A stretch of 64,000 nucleotides of DNA from Nemertoderma westbladi (lineage: Eukaryota; Xenacoelomorpha; Nemertodermatida; Nemertodermatidae): NCBI GenBank assembly GCA_032718475.1, contig JAUCBJ010000641.1, positions 1 through 64,000 of the forward strand, in the 5' to 3' direction. A program made the position numbers and the translations under genes. The notes under the pieces are model-generated. The model worked only from the letters and a program-made list of their open reading frames with translations, did not search any database and had not been told where the DNA came from. Shown in pieces: positions 23,701 through 38,700 of this stretch (the first letter of the stretch is position 1; each line of letters opens with the position of its first letter).

Positions 23701-26700
23701 TTAAAAAATCTTGCATTAATTATATCCTAGCAGGCGTTTAACAAATCTTGCATTAATTATATCCTAGCAGGCGTTTAACAAATCTTGCCTTAATTATATC
23801 CTAGCAGGCGTTTAACAAATCTTGCATTAATTATATCCTAGCAGGCGTTTAACAAATCTTGCATTAATTATATCCTAGCAGGCGTTTAACAAATCTTGCC
23901 TTAATTATATCCTAGCAGGCGTTTAACAAATCTTGCATTAATTATATCCTAGCAGGCGTTTAACAAATCTTGCCTTAATTATATCCTAGCAGGCATTTAA
24001 CAAACCTTGCCTTAATTATATCCTAGCAGGCGTTTAACAAATCTTGCCTTAATTATATCCTAGCAGGCGTTTAACAAATCTTGCATTAATTATATCCTAG
24101 CAGGCGTTTAACAAATCTTGCATTAATTATATCCTAGCAGGCGTTTAACAAATCTTGCATTAATTATATCCTAGCAGGCGCTTAACAAATCATGCATTAA
24201 TTATATCCTAGCAGGCGTTTAACAAATCTTGCATTAATTATATCCTAGCAGGCGTTTAACAAATCTTGCATTAATTATATCCTAGCAGGCGTTTAACAAA
24301 TCTTGCATTAATTATATCCTAGCAGGCGTTTAACAAATCTTGCCTTAATTATATCCTAGCAGGCGTTTAACAAATCTTGCCTTAATTATATCCTAGCAGG
24401 CGTTTAACAAATCTTGCATTAATTATATCCTAGCAGGCGTTTAACAAATCTTGCCTTAATTATATCCTAGCAGGCATTTAACAAATCTTGCCTTAATTAT
24501 ATCCTAGCAGGCGTTTAACAAATCTTGCCTTAATTATATCCTAGCAGGCGTTTAACAAATCTTGCATTAATTATATCCTAGCAGGCGTTTAACAAATCTT
24601 GCATTAATTATATCCTAGCAGGCGTTTAACAAATCTTGCATTAATTATATCCTAGCAGGCGCTTAACAAATCATGCATTAATTATATCCTAGCAGGCGTT
24701 TAACAAATCTTGCATTAATTATATCCTAGCAGGCGTTTAACAAATCTTGCATTAATTATATCCTAGCAGGCGTTTAACAAATCTTGCATTAATTATATCC
24801 TAGCAGGCGTTTAACAAATCTTGCCTTAATTATATCCTAGCAGGCGTTTAACAAATCTTGCATTATTTATATCCTAGCAGGCGTTTAACAAATCATGCAT
24901 TAATTATATCCTAGCAGGCCTTTAACAAATCTTGCATTAATTATATCCTAGCAGGCGTTTAACAAATCTTGCATTAATTATATCCTAGCAGGCGTTTAAC
25001 AAATCTTGCATTAATTATATCCTAGCAGGCGTTTAACAAATCTTGCATTAATTATATCCTAGCAGGCGTTTAACAAATCTTGCATTAATTATATCCTAGC
25101 AGGCGTTTAACAAATCTTGCATTAATTATATCCTAGCAGGCGCTTAACAAATCATGCATTAATTATATCCTAGCAGGCGTTTAACAAATCTTGCATTAAT
25201 TATATCCTAGCAGGCGTTTAACAAATCTTGCATTAATTATATCCTAGCAGGCGTTTAACAAATCTTGCATTAATTATATCCTAGCAGGCGTTTAACAAAT
25301 CTTGCCTTAATTATATCCTAGCAGGCGTTTAACAAATCTTGCCTTAATTATATCCTAGCAGGCGTTTAACAAATCTTGCATTAATTATATCCTAGCAGGC
25401 GTTTAACAAATCTTGCCTTAATTATATCCTAGCAGGCATTTAACAAATCTTGCCTTAATTATATCCTAGCAGGCGTTTAACAAATCTTGCCTTAATTATA
25501 TCCTAGCAGGCGTTTAACAAATCTTGCATTAATTATATCCTAGCAGGCGTTTAACAAATCTTGCATTAATTATATCCTAGCAGGCGTTTAACAAATCTTG
25601 CATTAATTATATCCTAGCAGGCGCTTAACAAATCATGCATTAATTATATCCTAGCAGGCGTTTAACAAATCTTGCATTAATTATATCCTAGCAGGCGTTT
25701 AACAAATCTTGCATTAATTATATCCTAGCAGGCGTTTAACAAATCTTGCATTAATTATATCCTAGCAGGCGTTTAACAAATCTTGCCTTAATTATATCCT
25801 AGCAGGCGTTTAACAAATCTTGCATTATTTATATCCTAGCAGGCGTTTAACAAATCATGCATTAATTATATCCTAGCAGGCCTTTAACAAATCTTGCATT
25901 AATTATATCCTAGCAGGCGTTTAACAAATCTTGCATTAATTATATCCTAGCAGGCGTTTAACAAATCTTGCATTAATTATATCCTAGCAGGCGTTTAACA
26001 AATCTTGCATTAATTATATCCTAGCAGGCGTTTAACAAATCTTGCATTAATTATATCCTAGCAGGCGTTTAACAAATCTTGCATTAATTATATCCTAGCA
26101 GGCGTTTAACAAATCTTGCATTAATTATATCCTAGCAGGCGTTTAACAAATCTTGCATTAATTATATCCTAGCAGGCGTTTAACAAATCTTGCATTAATT
26201 ATATCCTAGCAGGCGTTTAACAAATCTTGCATTAATTATATCCTAGCAGGCGTTTAACAAATCTTGCCTTAATTATATCCTAGCAGGCGTTTAACAAATC
26301 TTGCATTAATTATATCCTAGCAGGCGTTTAACAAATCTTGCATTAATTAAATCCTAGCAGGCGTTTAACAAATCTTGCCTTAATTATATCCTAGCAGGCG
26401 TTTAACAAATCTTGCCTTAATTATATCCTAGCAGGCGTTTAACAAATCTTGCATTAATTATATCCTAGCAGGCGTTTAACAAATCTTGCATTAATTATAT
26501 CCTAGCAGGCGTTTAACAAATCTTGCATTAATTATATCCTAGCAGGCGTTTAACAAATCTTGCATTAATTATATCCTAGCAGGCGTTTAACAAATCTTGC
26601 CTTAATTATATCCTAGCAGGCGTTTAACAAATCTTGCCTTAATTATATCCTAGCAGGCGTTTAACAAATCTTGCATTAATTATATCCTAGCAGGCGTTTA

Positions 26701-29700
26701 ACAAATCTTGCCTTAATTATATCCTAGCAGGCATTTAACAAATCTTGCCTTAATTATATCCTAGCAGGCGTTTAACAAATCTTGCCTTAATTATATCCTA
26801 GCAGGCGTTTAACAAATCTTGCATTAATTATATCCTAGCAGGCGTTTAACAAATCTTGCATTAATTATATCCTAGCAGGCGTTTAACAAATCTTGCATTA
26901 ATTATATCCTAGCAGGCGCTTAACAAATCATGCATTAATTATATCCTAGCAGGCGTTTAACAAATCTTGCATTAATTATATCCTAGCAGGCGTTTAACAA
27001 ATCTTGCATTAATTATATCCTAGCAGGCGTTTAACAAATCTTGCATTAATTATATCCTAGCAGGCGTTTAACAAATCTTGCCTTAATTATATCCTAGCAG
27101 GCGTTTAACAAATCTTGCATTATTTATATCCTAGCAGGCGTTTAACAAATCATGCATTAATTATATCCTAGCAGGCCTTTAACAAATCTTGCATTAATTA
27201 TATCCTAGCAGGCGTTTAACAAATCTTGCATTAATTATATCCTAGCAGGCGTTTAACAAATCTTGCATTAATTATATCCTAGCAGGCGTTTAACAAATCT
27301 TGCATTAATTATATCCTAGCAGGCGTTTAACAAATCTTGCATTAATTATATCCTAGCAGGCGTTTAACAAATCTTGCATTAATTATATCCTAGCAGGCGT
27401 TTAACAAATCTTGCATTAATTATATCCTAGCAGGCGTTTAACAAATCTTGCATTAATTATATCCTAGCAGGCGTTTAACAAATCTTGCATTAATTATATC
27501 CTAGCAGGCGTTTAACAAATCTTGCATTAATTATATCCTAGCAGGCGTTTAACAAATCTTGCCTTAATTATATCCTAGCAGGCGTTTAACAAATCTTGCA
27601 TTAATTATATCCTAGCAGGCGTTTAACAAATCTTGCATTAATTATATCCTAGCAGGCGTTTAACAAATCTTGCATTAATTATATCCTAGCAGGCGTTTAA
27701 CAAATCTTGCATTAATTATATCCTAGCAGGCGTTTAACAAATCTTGCATTAATTATATCCTAGCAGGCGTTTAACAAATCTTGCATTAATTATATCCTAG
27801 CAGGCGTTTAACAAATCTTGCATTATTTATATCCTAGCAGGCGTTTAACAAATCATGCATTAATTATATCCTAGCAGGCCTTTAACAAATCTTGCATTAA
27901 TTATATCCTAGCAGGCGTTTAACAAATCTTGCATTAATTATATCCTAGCAGGCGTTTAACAAATCTTGCATTAATTATATCCTAGCAGGCGTTTAACAAA
28001 TCTTGCATTAATTATATCCTAGCAGGCGTTTAACAAATCTTGCATTAATTATATCCTAGCAGGCGTTTAACAAATCTTGCATTAATTATATCCTAGCAGG
28101 CGTTTAACAAATCTTGCATTAATTATATCCTAGCAGGCGTTTAACAAATCTTGCATTAATTATATCCTAGCAGGCGTTTAACAAATCTTGCATTAATTAT
28201 ATCCTAGCAGGCGTTTAACAAATCTTGCATTAATTATATCCTAGCAGGCGTTTAACAAATCTTGCCTTAATTATATCCTAGCAGGCGTTTAACAAATCTT
28301 GCATTAATTATATCCTAGCAGGCGTTTAACAAATCTTGCATTAATTATATCCTAGCAGGCGCTTAACAAATCTTGCATTAATTATATCCTAGCAGGCGTT
28401 TAACAAATCTTGCCTTAATTATATCCTAGCAGGCGTTTAAAAAATCTTGCATTAATTATATCCTAGCAGGCGTTTAACAAATCTTGCATTAATTATATCC
28501 TAGCAGGCGTTTAACAAATCTTGCCTTAATTATATCCTAGCAGGCGTTTAACAAATCTTGCATTAATTATATCCTAGCAGGCGTTTAACAAATCATGCAT
28601 TAATTATATCCTAGCAGGCCTTTAACAAATCTTGCATTAATTATATCCTAGCAGGCGTTTAACAAATCTTGCATTAATTATATCCTAGCAGGCGTTTAAC
28701 AAATCTTGCATTAATTATATCCTAGCAGGCGTTTAACAAATCTTGCATTAATTATATCCTAGCAGGCGTTTAACAAATCTTGCATTAATTATATCCTAGC
28801 AGGCGTTTAACAAATCTTGCATTAATTATATCCTAGCAGGCGTTTAACAAATCTTGCATTAATTATATCCTAGCAGGCGTTTAACAAATCTTGCATTAAT
28901 TATATCCTAGCAGGCGTTTAACAAATCTTGCATTAATTATATCCTAGCAGGCGTTTAACAAATCTTGCCTTAATTATATCCTAGCAGGCGTTTAACAAAT
29001 CTTGCCTTAATTATATCCTAGCAGGCGTTTAACAAATCTTGCATTAATTATATCCTAGCAGGCGTTTAACAAATCTTGCCTTAATTATATCCTAGCAGGC
29101 GTTTAACAAATCTTGCATTAATTATATCCTAGCAGGCGTTTAACAAATCTTGCATTAATTATATCCTAGCAGGCGTTTAACAAATCTTGCATTAATTATA
29201 TCCTAGCAGGCGTTTAACAAATCTTGCATTAATTATATCCTAGCAGGCGTTTAACAAATCTTGCATTAATTATATCCTAGCAGGCGTTTAACAAATCTTG
29301 CATTAATTATATCCTAGCAGGCGTTTAACAAATCTTGCATTAATTATATCCTAGCAGGCGTTTAACAAATCTTGCATTAATTATATCCTAGCAGGCGTTT
29401 AACAAATCTTGCATTAATTATATCATAGCAGGCGTTTAACAAATCTTGCCTTAATTATATCCTAGCAGGCGTTTAACAAATCTTGCATTAATTATATCCT
29501 AGCAGGCGTTTAACAAATCTTGCATTAATTATATCCTAGCAGGCGTTTAACAAATCTTGCATTAATTATATCCTAGCAGGCGTTTAACAAATCTTGCATT
29601 AATTATATCCTAGCAGGCGTTTAACAAATCTTGCATTAATTATATCCTAGCAGGCGTTTAACAAATCTTGCATTAATTATATCCTAGCAGGCGTTTAACA

Positions 29701-32700
29701 AATCTTGCATTAATTATATCCTAGCAGGCGTTTAACAAATCTTGCCTTAATTATATCCTAGCAGGCGTTTAACAAATCTTGCCTTAATTATATCCTAGCA
29801 GGCGTTTAACAAATCTTGCCTTAATTATATCCTAGCAGGCGTTTAACAAATCTTGCATTAATTATATCCTAGCAGGCGTTTAACAAATCTTGCATTAATT
29901 ATATCCTAGCAGGCGTTTAACAAATCTTGCATTAATTATATCCTAGCAGGCGTTTAACAAATCTTGCATTAATTATATCCTAGCAGGCGTTTAACAAATC
30001 TTGCATTAATTATATCCTAGCAGGCGTTTAACAAATCATGCATTAATTATATCCTAGCAGGCGTTTAACAAATCTTGCATTAATTATATCCTAGCAGGCG
30101 TTTAACAAATCTTGCCTTAAATATATCCTAGCAGGCGTTTAAAAAATCTTGCATTAATTATATCCTAGCAGGCGTTTAACAAATCTTGCATTAATTATAT
30201 CCTAGCAGGCGTTTAACAAATCTTGCCTTAATTATATCCTAGCAGGCGTTTAACAAATCTTGCATTAATTATATCCTAGCAGGCGTTTAACAAATCTTGC
30301 ATTAATTATATCCTAGCAGGCGTTTAACAAATCTTGCATTAATTATATACTAGCAGGCGTTTAACAAATCTTGCATTAATTATATCCTAGCAGGCGTTTA
30401 ACAAATCTTGCATTAATTATATCCTAGCAGGCGTTTAACAAATCTTGCATTAATTATATCCTAGCAGGCGTTTAACAAATCTTGCATTAATTATATCCTA
30501 GCAGGCGTTTAACAAATCTTGCATTAATTATATCCTAGCAGGCGTTTAACAAATCTTGCATTAATTATATCCTAGCAGGCGTTTAACAAATCTTGCCTTA
30601 ATTATATCCTAGCAGGCGTTTAACAAATCTTGCATTAATTATATCCTAGCAGGCGTTTAACAAATCTTGCATTAATTATATCCTAGCAGGCGTTTAACAA
30701 ATCTTCCCTTAATTATATCCTAGCAGGCGTTTAACAAATCTTGCCTTAATTATATCCTAGCAGGCGTTTAACAAATCTTGCCTTAATTATATCCTAGCAG
30801 GCGTTTAACAAATCTTGCATTAATTATATCCTAGCAGGCGTTTAACAAATCTTGCATTAATTATATCCTAGCAGGCGTTTAACAAATCTTGCATTAATTA
30901 TATCCTAGCAGGCGTTTAACAAATCTTGCATTAATTATATCCTAGCAGGCGTTTAACAAATCTTGCATTAATTATATCCTAGCAGGCGTTTAACAAATCT
31001 TGCATTAATTATATCCTAGCAGGCGTTTAACAAATCTTGCCTTAATTATATCCTAGCAGGCGTTTAACAAATCTTGCCTTAATTATATCCTAGCAGGCGT
31101 TTAACAAATCTTGCATTAATTATATCCTAGCAGGCGTTTAACAAATCTTGCCTTAATTATATCCTAGCAGGCATTTAACAAATCTTGCCTTAATTATATC
31201 CTAGCAGGCGTTTAACAAATCTTGCCTTAATTATATCCTAGCAGGCGTTTAACAAATCTTGCATTAATTATATCCTAGCAGGCGTTTAACAAATCTTGCA
31301 TTAATTATATCCTAGCAGGCGTTTAACAAATCTTGCATTAATTATATCCTAGCAGGCGCTTAACAAATCATGCATTAATTATATCCTAGCAGGCGTTTAA
31401 CAAATCTTGCATTAATTATATCCTAGCAGGCGTTTAACAAATCTTGCATTAATTATATCCTAGCAGGCGTTTAACAAATCTTGCATTAATTATATCCTAG
31501 CAGGCGTTTAACAAATCTTGCCTTAATTATATCCTAGCAGGCGTTTAACAAATCTTGCATTATTTATATCCTAGCAGGCGTTTAACAAATCATGCATTAA
31601 TTATATCCTAGCAGGCCTTTAACAAATCTTGCATTAATTATATCCTAGCAGGCGTTTAACAAATCTTGCATTAATTATATCCTAGCAGGCGTTTAACAAA
31701 TCTTGCATTAATTATATCCTAGCAGGCGTTTAACAAATCTTGCATTAATTATATCCTAGCAGGCGTTTAACAAATCTTGCATTAATTATATCCTAGCAGG
31801 CGTTTAACAAATCTTGCATTAATTATATCCTAGCAGGCGTTTAACAAATCTTGCATTAATTATATCCTAGCAGGCGTTTAACAAATCTTGCATTAATTAT
31901 ATCCTAGCAGGCGTTTAACAAATCTTGCATTAATTATATCCTAGCAGGCGTTTAACAAATCTTGCATTAATTATATCCTAGCAGGCGTTTAACAAATCTT
32001 GCCTTAATTATATCCTAGCAGGCGTTTAACAAATCTTGCATTAATTATATCATAGCAGGCGTTTAACAAATCTTGCCTTAATTATATCCTAGCAGGCGTT
32101 TAACAAATCTTGCATTAATTATCCTAGCAGGCGTTTAACAAATCTTGCCTTAATTATATCCTAGCAGGCGTTTAACAAATCTTGCATTAATTATATCCTA
32201 GCAGGCGTTTAACAAATCTTGCATTAATTATATCCTAGCAGGCGTTTAACAAATCTTGCATTAATTATATCCTAGCAGGCGTTTAACAAATCTTGCATTA
32301 ATTATATCCTAGCAGGCGTTTAACAAATCTTGCATTAATTATATCCTAGCAGGCGTTTAACAAATCTTGCATTAATTATATCCTAGCAGGCGTTTAACAA
32401 ATCTTGCATTAATTATATCCTAGCAGGCGTTTAACAAATCTTGCATTAATTATATCCTAGCAGGCGTTTAACAAATCTTGCATTAATTATATCCTAGCAG
32501 GCGTTTAACAAATCTTGCATTAATTATATCCTAGCAGGCGTTTAACAAATCTTGCATTAATTATATCCTAGCAGGCGTTTAACAAATCTTGCATTAATTA
32601 TATCCTAGCAGGCGTTTAACAAATCTTGCATTAATTATATCCTAGCAGGCGTTTAACAAATCTTGCATTAATTATATCCTAGCAGGCGTTTAACAAATCT

Positions 32701-35700
32701 TGCATTAATTATATCCTAGCAGGCGTTTAACAAATCTTGCCTTAATTATATCCTAGCAGGCGTTTAACAAATCTTGCATTAATTATATCCTAGCAGGCGT
32801 TTAACAAATCTTGCATTAATTATATCCTAGCAGGCGTTTAACAAATCTTGCCTTAATTATATCCTAGCAGGCGTTTAACAAATCTTGCCTTAATTATATC
32901 CTAGCAGGCGTTTAACAAATCTTGCATTAATTATATCCTAGCAGGCGTTTAACAAATCTTGCATTAATTATATCCTAGCAGGCGTTTAACAAATCTTGCA
33001 TTAATTATATCCTAGCAGGCGTTTAACAAATCTTGCATTAATTATATCCTAGCAGGCGTTTAACAAATCTTGCATTAATTATATCCTAGCAGGCGTTTAA
33101 CAAATCTTGCATTAATTATATCCTAGCAGGCGTTTAACAAATCTTGCATTAATTATATCCTAGCAGGCGTTTAACAAATCTTGCATTAATTATATCCTAG
33201 CAGGCGTTTAACAAATCTTGCCTTAATTATATCCTAGCAGGCGTTTAACAAATCTTGCCTTAATTATATCCTAGCAGGCGTTTAACAAATCTTGCATTAA
33301 TTATATCCTAGCAGGCGTTTAACAAATCTTGCCTTAATTATATCCTAGCAGGCGTTTAACAAATCTTGCATTAATTATATCCTAGCAGGCGTTTAACAAA
33401 TCTTGCATTAATTATATCCTAGCAGGCGTTTAACAAATCTTGCATTAATTATATCCTAGCAGGCGTTTAACAAATCTTGCATTAATTATATCCTAGCAGG
33501 CGTTTAACAAATCTTGCATTAATTATATCCTAGCAGGCGTTTAACAAATCTTGCATTAATTATATCCTAGCAGGCGTTTAACAAATCTTGCATTAATTAT
33601 ATCCTAGCAGGCGTTTAACAAATCTTGCATTAATTATATCCTAGCAGGCGTTTAACAAATCTTGCATTAATTATATCCTAGCAGGCGTTTAACAAATCTT
33701 GCCTTAATTATATCCTAGCAGGCGTTTAACAAATCTTGCATTAATTATATCCTAGCAGGCGTTTAACAAATCTTGCATTAATTATATCCTAGCAGGCGTT
33801 TAACAAATCTTGCATTAATTATATCCTAGCAGGCGTTTAACAAATCTTGCATTAATTATATCCTAGCAGGCGTTTAACAAATCTTGCATTAATTATATCC
33901 TAGCAGGCGTTTAACAAATCTTGCATTAATTATATCCTAGCAGGCGTTTAACAAATCTTGCATTAATTATATCCTAGCAGGCGTTTAACAAATCTTGCCT
34001 TAATTATATCCTAGCAGGCGTTTAACAAATCTTGCCTTAATTATATCCTAGCAGGCGTTTAACAAATCTTGCCTTAATTATATCCTAGCAGGCGTTTAAC
34101 AAATCTTGCATTAATTATATCCTAGCAGGCGTTTAACAAATCTTGCATTAATTATATCCTAGCAGGCGTTTAACAAATCTTGCATTAATTATATCCTAGC
34201 AGGCGTTTAACAAATCTTGCATTAATTATATCCTAGCAGGCGTTTAACAAATCTTGCATTAATTATATCCTAGCAGGCGTTTAACAAATCATGCATTAAT
34301 TATATCCTAGCAGGCGTTTAACAAATCTTGCATTAATTATATCCTAGCAGGCGTTTAACAAATCTTGCCTTAAATATATCCTAGCAGGCGATTAAAAAAT
34401 CTTGCATTAATTATATCCTAGCAGGCGTTTAACAAATCTTGCATTAATTATATCCTAGCAGGCGTTTAACAAATCTTGCCTTAATTATATCCTAGCAGGC
34501 GTTTAACAAATCTTGCATTAATTATATCCTAGCAGGCGTTTAACAAATCTTGCATTAATTATATCCTAGCAGGCGTTTAACAAATCTTGCATTAATTATA
34601 TCCTAGCAGGCGTTTAACAAATCTTGCATTAATTATATCCTAGCAGGCGTTTAACAAATCTTGCATTAATTATATCCTAGCAGGCGTTTAACAAATCTTG
34701 CATTAATTATATCCTAGCAGGCGTTTAACAAATCTTGCATTAATTATATCCTAGCAGGCGTTTAACAAATCTTGCATTAATTATATCCTAGCAGGCGTTT
34801 AACAAATCTTGCATTAATTATATCCTAGCAGGCGTTTAACAAATCTTGCCTTAATTATATCCTAGCAGGCGTTTAACAAATCTTGCATTAATTATATCCT
34901 AGCAGGCGTTTAACAAATCTTGCATTAATTATATCCTAGCAGGCGTTTAACAAATCTTGCCTTAATTATATCCTAGCAGGCGTTTAACAAATCTTGCCTT
35001 AATTATATCCTAGCAGGCGTTTAACAAATCTTGCCTTAATTATATCCTAGCAGGCGTTTAACAAATCTTGCATTAATTATATCCTAGCAGGCGTTTAACA
35101 AATCTTGCATTAATTATATCCTAGCAGGCGTTTAACAAATCTTGCATTAATTATATCCTAGCAGGCGTTTAACAAATCTTGCATTAATTATATCCTAGCA
35201 GGCGTTTAACAAATCTTGCATTAATTATATCCTAGCAGGCGTTTAACAAATCTTGCATTAATTATATCCTAGCAGGCGTTTAACAAATCTTGCCTTAATT
35301 ATATCCTAGCAGGCGTTTAACAAATCTTGCCTTAATTATATCCTAGCAGGCGTTTAACAAATCTTGCATTAATTATTTCCTAGCAGGCGTTTAACAAATC
35401 TTGCCTTAATTATATCCTAGCAGGCATTTAACAAATCTTGCCTTAATTATATCCTAGCAGGCGTTTAACAAATCTTGCCTTAATTATATCCTAGCAGGCG
35501 TTTAACAAATCTTGCATTAATTATATCCTAGCAGGCGTTTAACAAATCTTGCATTAATTATATCCTAGCAGGCGTTTAACAAATCTTGCATTAATTATAT
35601 CCTAGCAGGCGCTTAACAAATCATGCATTAATTATATCCTAGCAGGCGTTTAACAAATCTTGCATTAATTATATCCTAGCAGGCGTTTAACAAATCTTGC

Positions 35701-38700
35701 ATTAATTATATCCTAGCAGACGTTTAACAAATCTTGCATTAATTATATCCTAGCAGGCGTTTAACAAATCTTGCCTTAATTATATCCTAGCAGGCGTTTA
35801 ACAAATCTTGCATTATTTATATCCTAGCAGGCGTTTAACAAATCATGCATTAATTATATCCTAGCAGGCCTTTAACAAATCTTGCATTAATTATATCCTA
35901 GCAGGCGTTTAACAAATCTTGCATTAATTATATCCTAGCAGGCGTTTAACAAATCTTGCATTAATTATATCCTAGCAGGCGTTTAACAAATCTTGCATTA
36001 ATTATATCCTAGCAGGCGTTTAACAAATCTTGCATTAATTATATCCTAGCAGGCGTTTAACAAATCTTGCATTAATTATATCCTAGCAGGCGTTTAACAA
36101 ATCTTGCATTAATTATATCCTAGCAGGCGTTTAACAAATCTTGCATTAATTATATCCTAGCAGGCGTTTAACAAATCTTGCATTAATTATATCCTAGCAG
36201 GCGTTTAACAAATCTTGCATTAATTATATCATAGCAGGCGTTTAACAAATCTTGCCTTAATTATATCCTAGCAGGCGTTTAACAAATCTTGCATTAATTA
36301 TATCATAGCAGGCGTTTAACAAATCTTGCCTTAATTATATCCTAGCAGGCGTTTAACAAATCTTGCATTAATTATCCTAGCAGGCGTTTAACAAATCTTG
36401 CCTTAAATATATCCTAGCAGGCGTTTAAAAAATCTTGCATTAATTATATCCTAGCAGGCGTTTAACAAATCTTGCATTAATTATATCCTAGCAGGCGTTT
36501 AACAAATCTTGCCTTAATTATATCCTAGCAGGCGTTTAACAAATCTTGCATTAATTATATCCTAGCAGGCGTTTAACAAATCTTGCATTAATTATATCCT
36601 AGCAGGCGTTTAACAAATCTTGCATTAATTATATCCTAACAGGCGTTTAACAAATCTTGCATTAATTATATCCTAGCAGGCGTTTAACAAATCTTGCATT
36701 AATTATATCCTAGCAGGCGTTTTACAAATCTTGCATTAATTATATCCTAGCAGGCGTTTAACAAATCTTGCCTTAATTATATCCTAGCAGGCGTTTAACA
36801 AATCTTGCATTAATTATATCCTAGCAGGCGTTTAACAAATCTTGCATTAATTATATCCTAGCAGGCGTTTAACAAATCTTGCATTAATTATATCCTAGCA
36901 GGCGTTTAACAAATCTTGCATTAATTATATCCTAGCAGGCGTTTAACAAATCTTGCATTAATTATATCCTAGCAGGCGTTTAACAAATCTTGCATTAATT
37001 ATATCCTAGCAGGCGTTTAACAAATCTTGCATTAATTATATCCTAGCAGGCGTTTAACAAATCTTGCATTAATTATATCCTAGCAGGCGTTTAACAAATC
37101 TTGCCTTAATTATATCCTAGCAGGCGTTTAACAAATCTTGCCTTAATTATATCCTAGCAGGCGTTTAACAAATCTTGCCTTAATTATATCCTAGCAGGCG
37201 TTTAACAAATCTTGCATTAATTATATCCTAGCAGGCGTTTAACAAATCTTGCATTAATTATATCCTAGCAGGCGTTTAACAAATCTTGCATTAATTATAT
37301 CCTAGCAGGCGTTTAACAAATCTTGCATTAATTATATCCTAGCAGGCGTTTAACAAATCTTGCATTAATTATATCCTAGCAGGCGTTTAACAAATCATGC
37401 ATTAATTATATCCTAGCAGGCGTTTAACAAATCTTGCATTAATTATCCTAGCAGGCGTTTAACAAATCTTGCCTTAAATATATCCTAGCAGGCGTTTAAA
37501 AAATCTTGCATTAATTATATCCTAGCAGGCGTTTAACAAATCTTGCATTAATTATATCCTAGCAGGCGTTTAACAAATCTTGCATTAATTATATCCTAGC
37601 AGGCGTTTAACAAATCTTGCATTAATTATATCCTAGCAGGCGTTTAACAAATCTTGCCTTAATTATATCCTAGCAGGCGTTTAACAAATCTTGCATTATT
37701 TATATCCTAGCAGGCGTTTAACAAATCATGCATTAATTATATCCTAGCAGGCCTTTAACAAATCTTGCATTAATTATATCCTAGCAGGCGTTTAACAAAT
37801 CTTGCATTAATTATATCCTAGCAGGCGTTTAACAAATCTTGCATTAATTATATCCTAGCAGGCGTTTAACAAATCTTGCATTAATTATATCCTAGCAGGC
37901 GTTTAACAAATCTTGCATTAATTATATCCTAGCAGGCGTTTAACAAATCTTGCATTAATTATATCCTAGCAGGCGTTTAACAAATCTTGCATTAATTATA
38001 TCCTAGCAGGCGTTTAACAAATCTTGCATTAATTATATCCTAGCAGGCGTTTAACAAATCTTGCATTAATTATATCCTAGCAGGCGTTTAACAAATCTTG
38101 CATTAATTATATCATAGCAGGCGTTTAACAAATCTTGCCTTAATTATATCCTAGCAGGCGTTTAACAAATCTTGCATTAATTATATCCTAGCAGGCGTTT
38201 AACAAATCTTGCATTAATTATATCCTAGCAGGCGTTTAACAAATCTTGCATTAATTATATCCTAGCAGGCGTTTAACAAATCTTGCATTAATTATATCCT
38301 AGCAGGCGTTTAACAAATCTTGCATTAATTATATCCTAGCAGGCGTTTAACAAATCTTGCATTAATTATATCCTAGCAGGCGTTTAACAAATCTTGCATT
38401 AATTATATCCTAGCAGGCGTTTAACAAATCTTGCCTTAATTATATCCTAGCAGGCGTTTAACAAATCTTGCCTTAATTATATCCTAGCAGGCGTTTAACA
38501 AATCTTGCCTTAATTATATCCTAGCAGGCGTTTAACAAATCTTGCATTAATTATATCCTAGCAGGCGTTTAACAAATCTTGCATTAATTATATCCTAGCA
38601 GGCGTTTAACAAATCTTGCATTAATTATATCCTAGCAGGCGTTTAACAAATCTTGCATTAATTATATCCTAGCAGGCGTTTAACAAATCTTGCATTAATT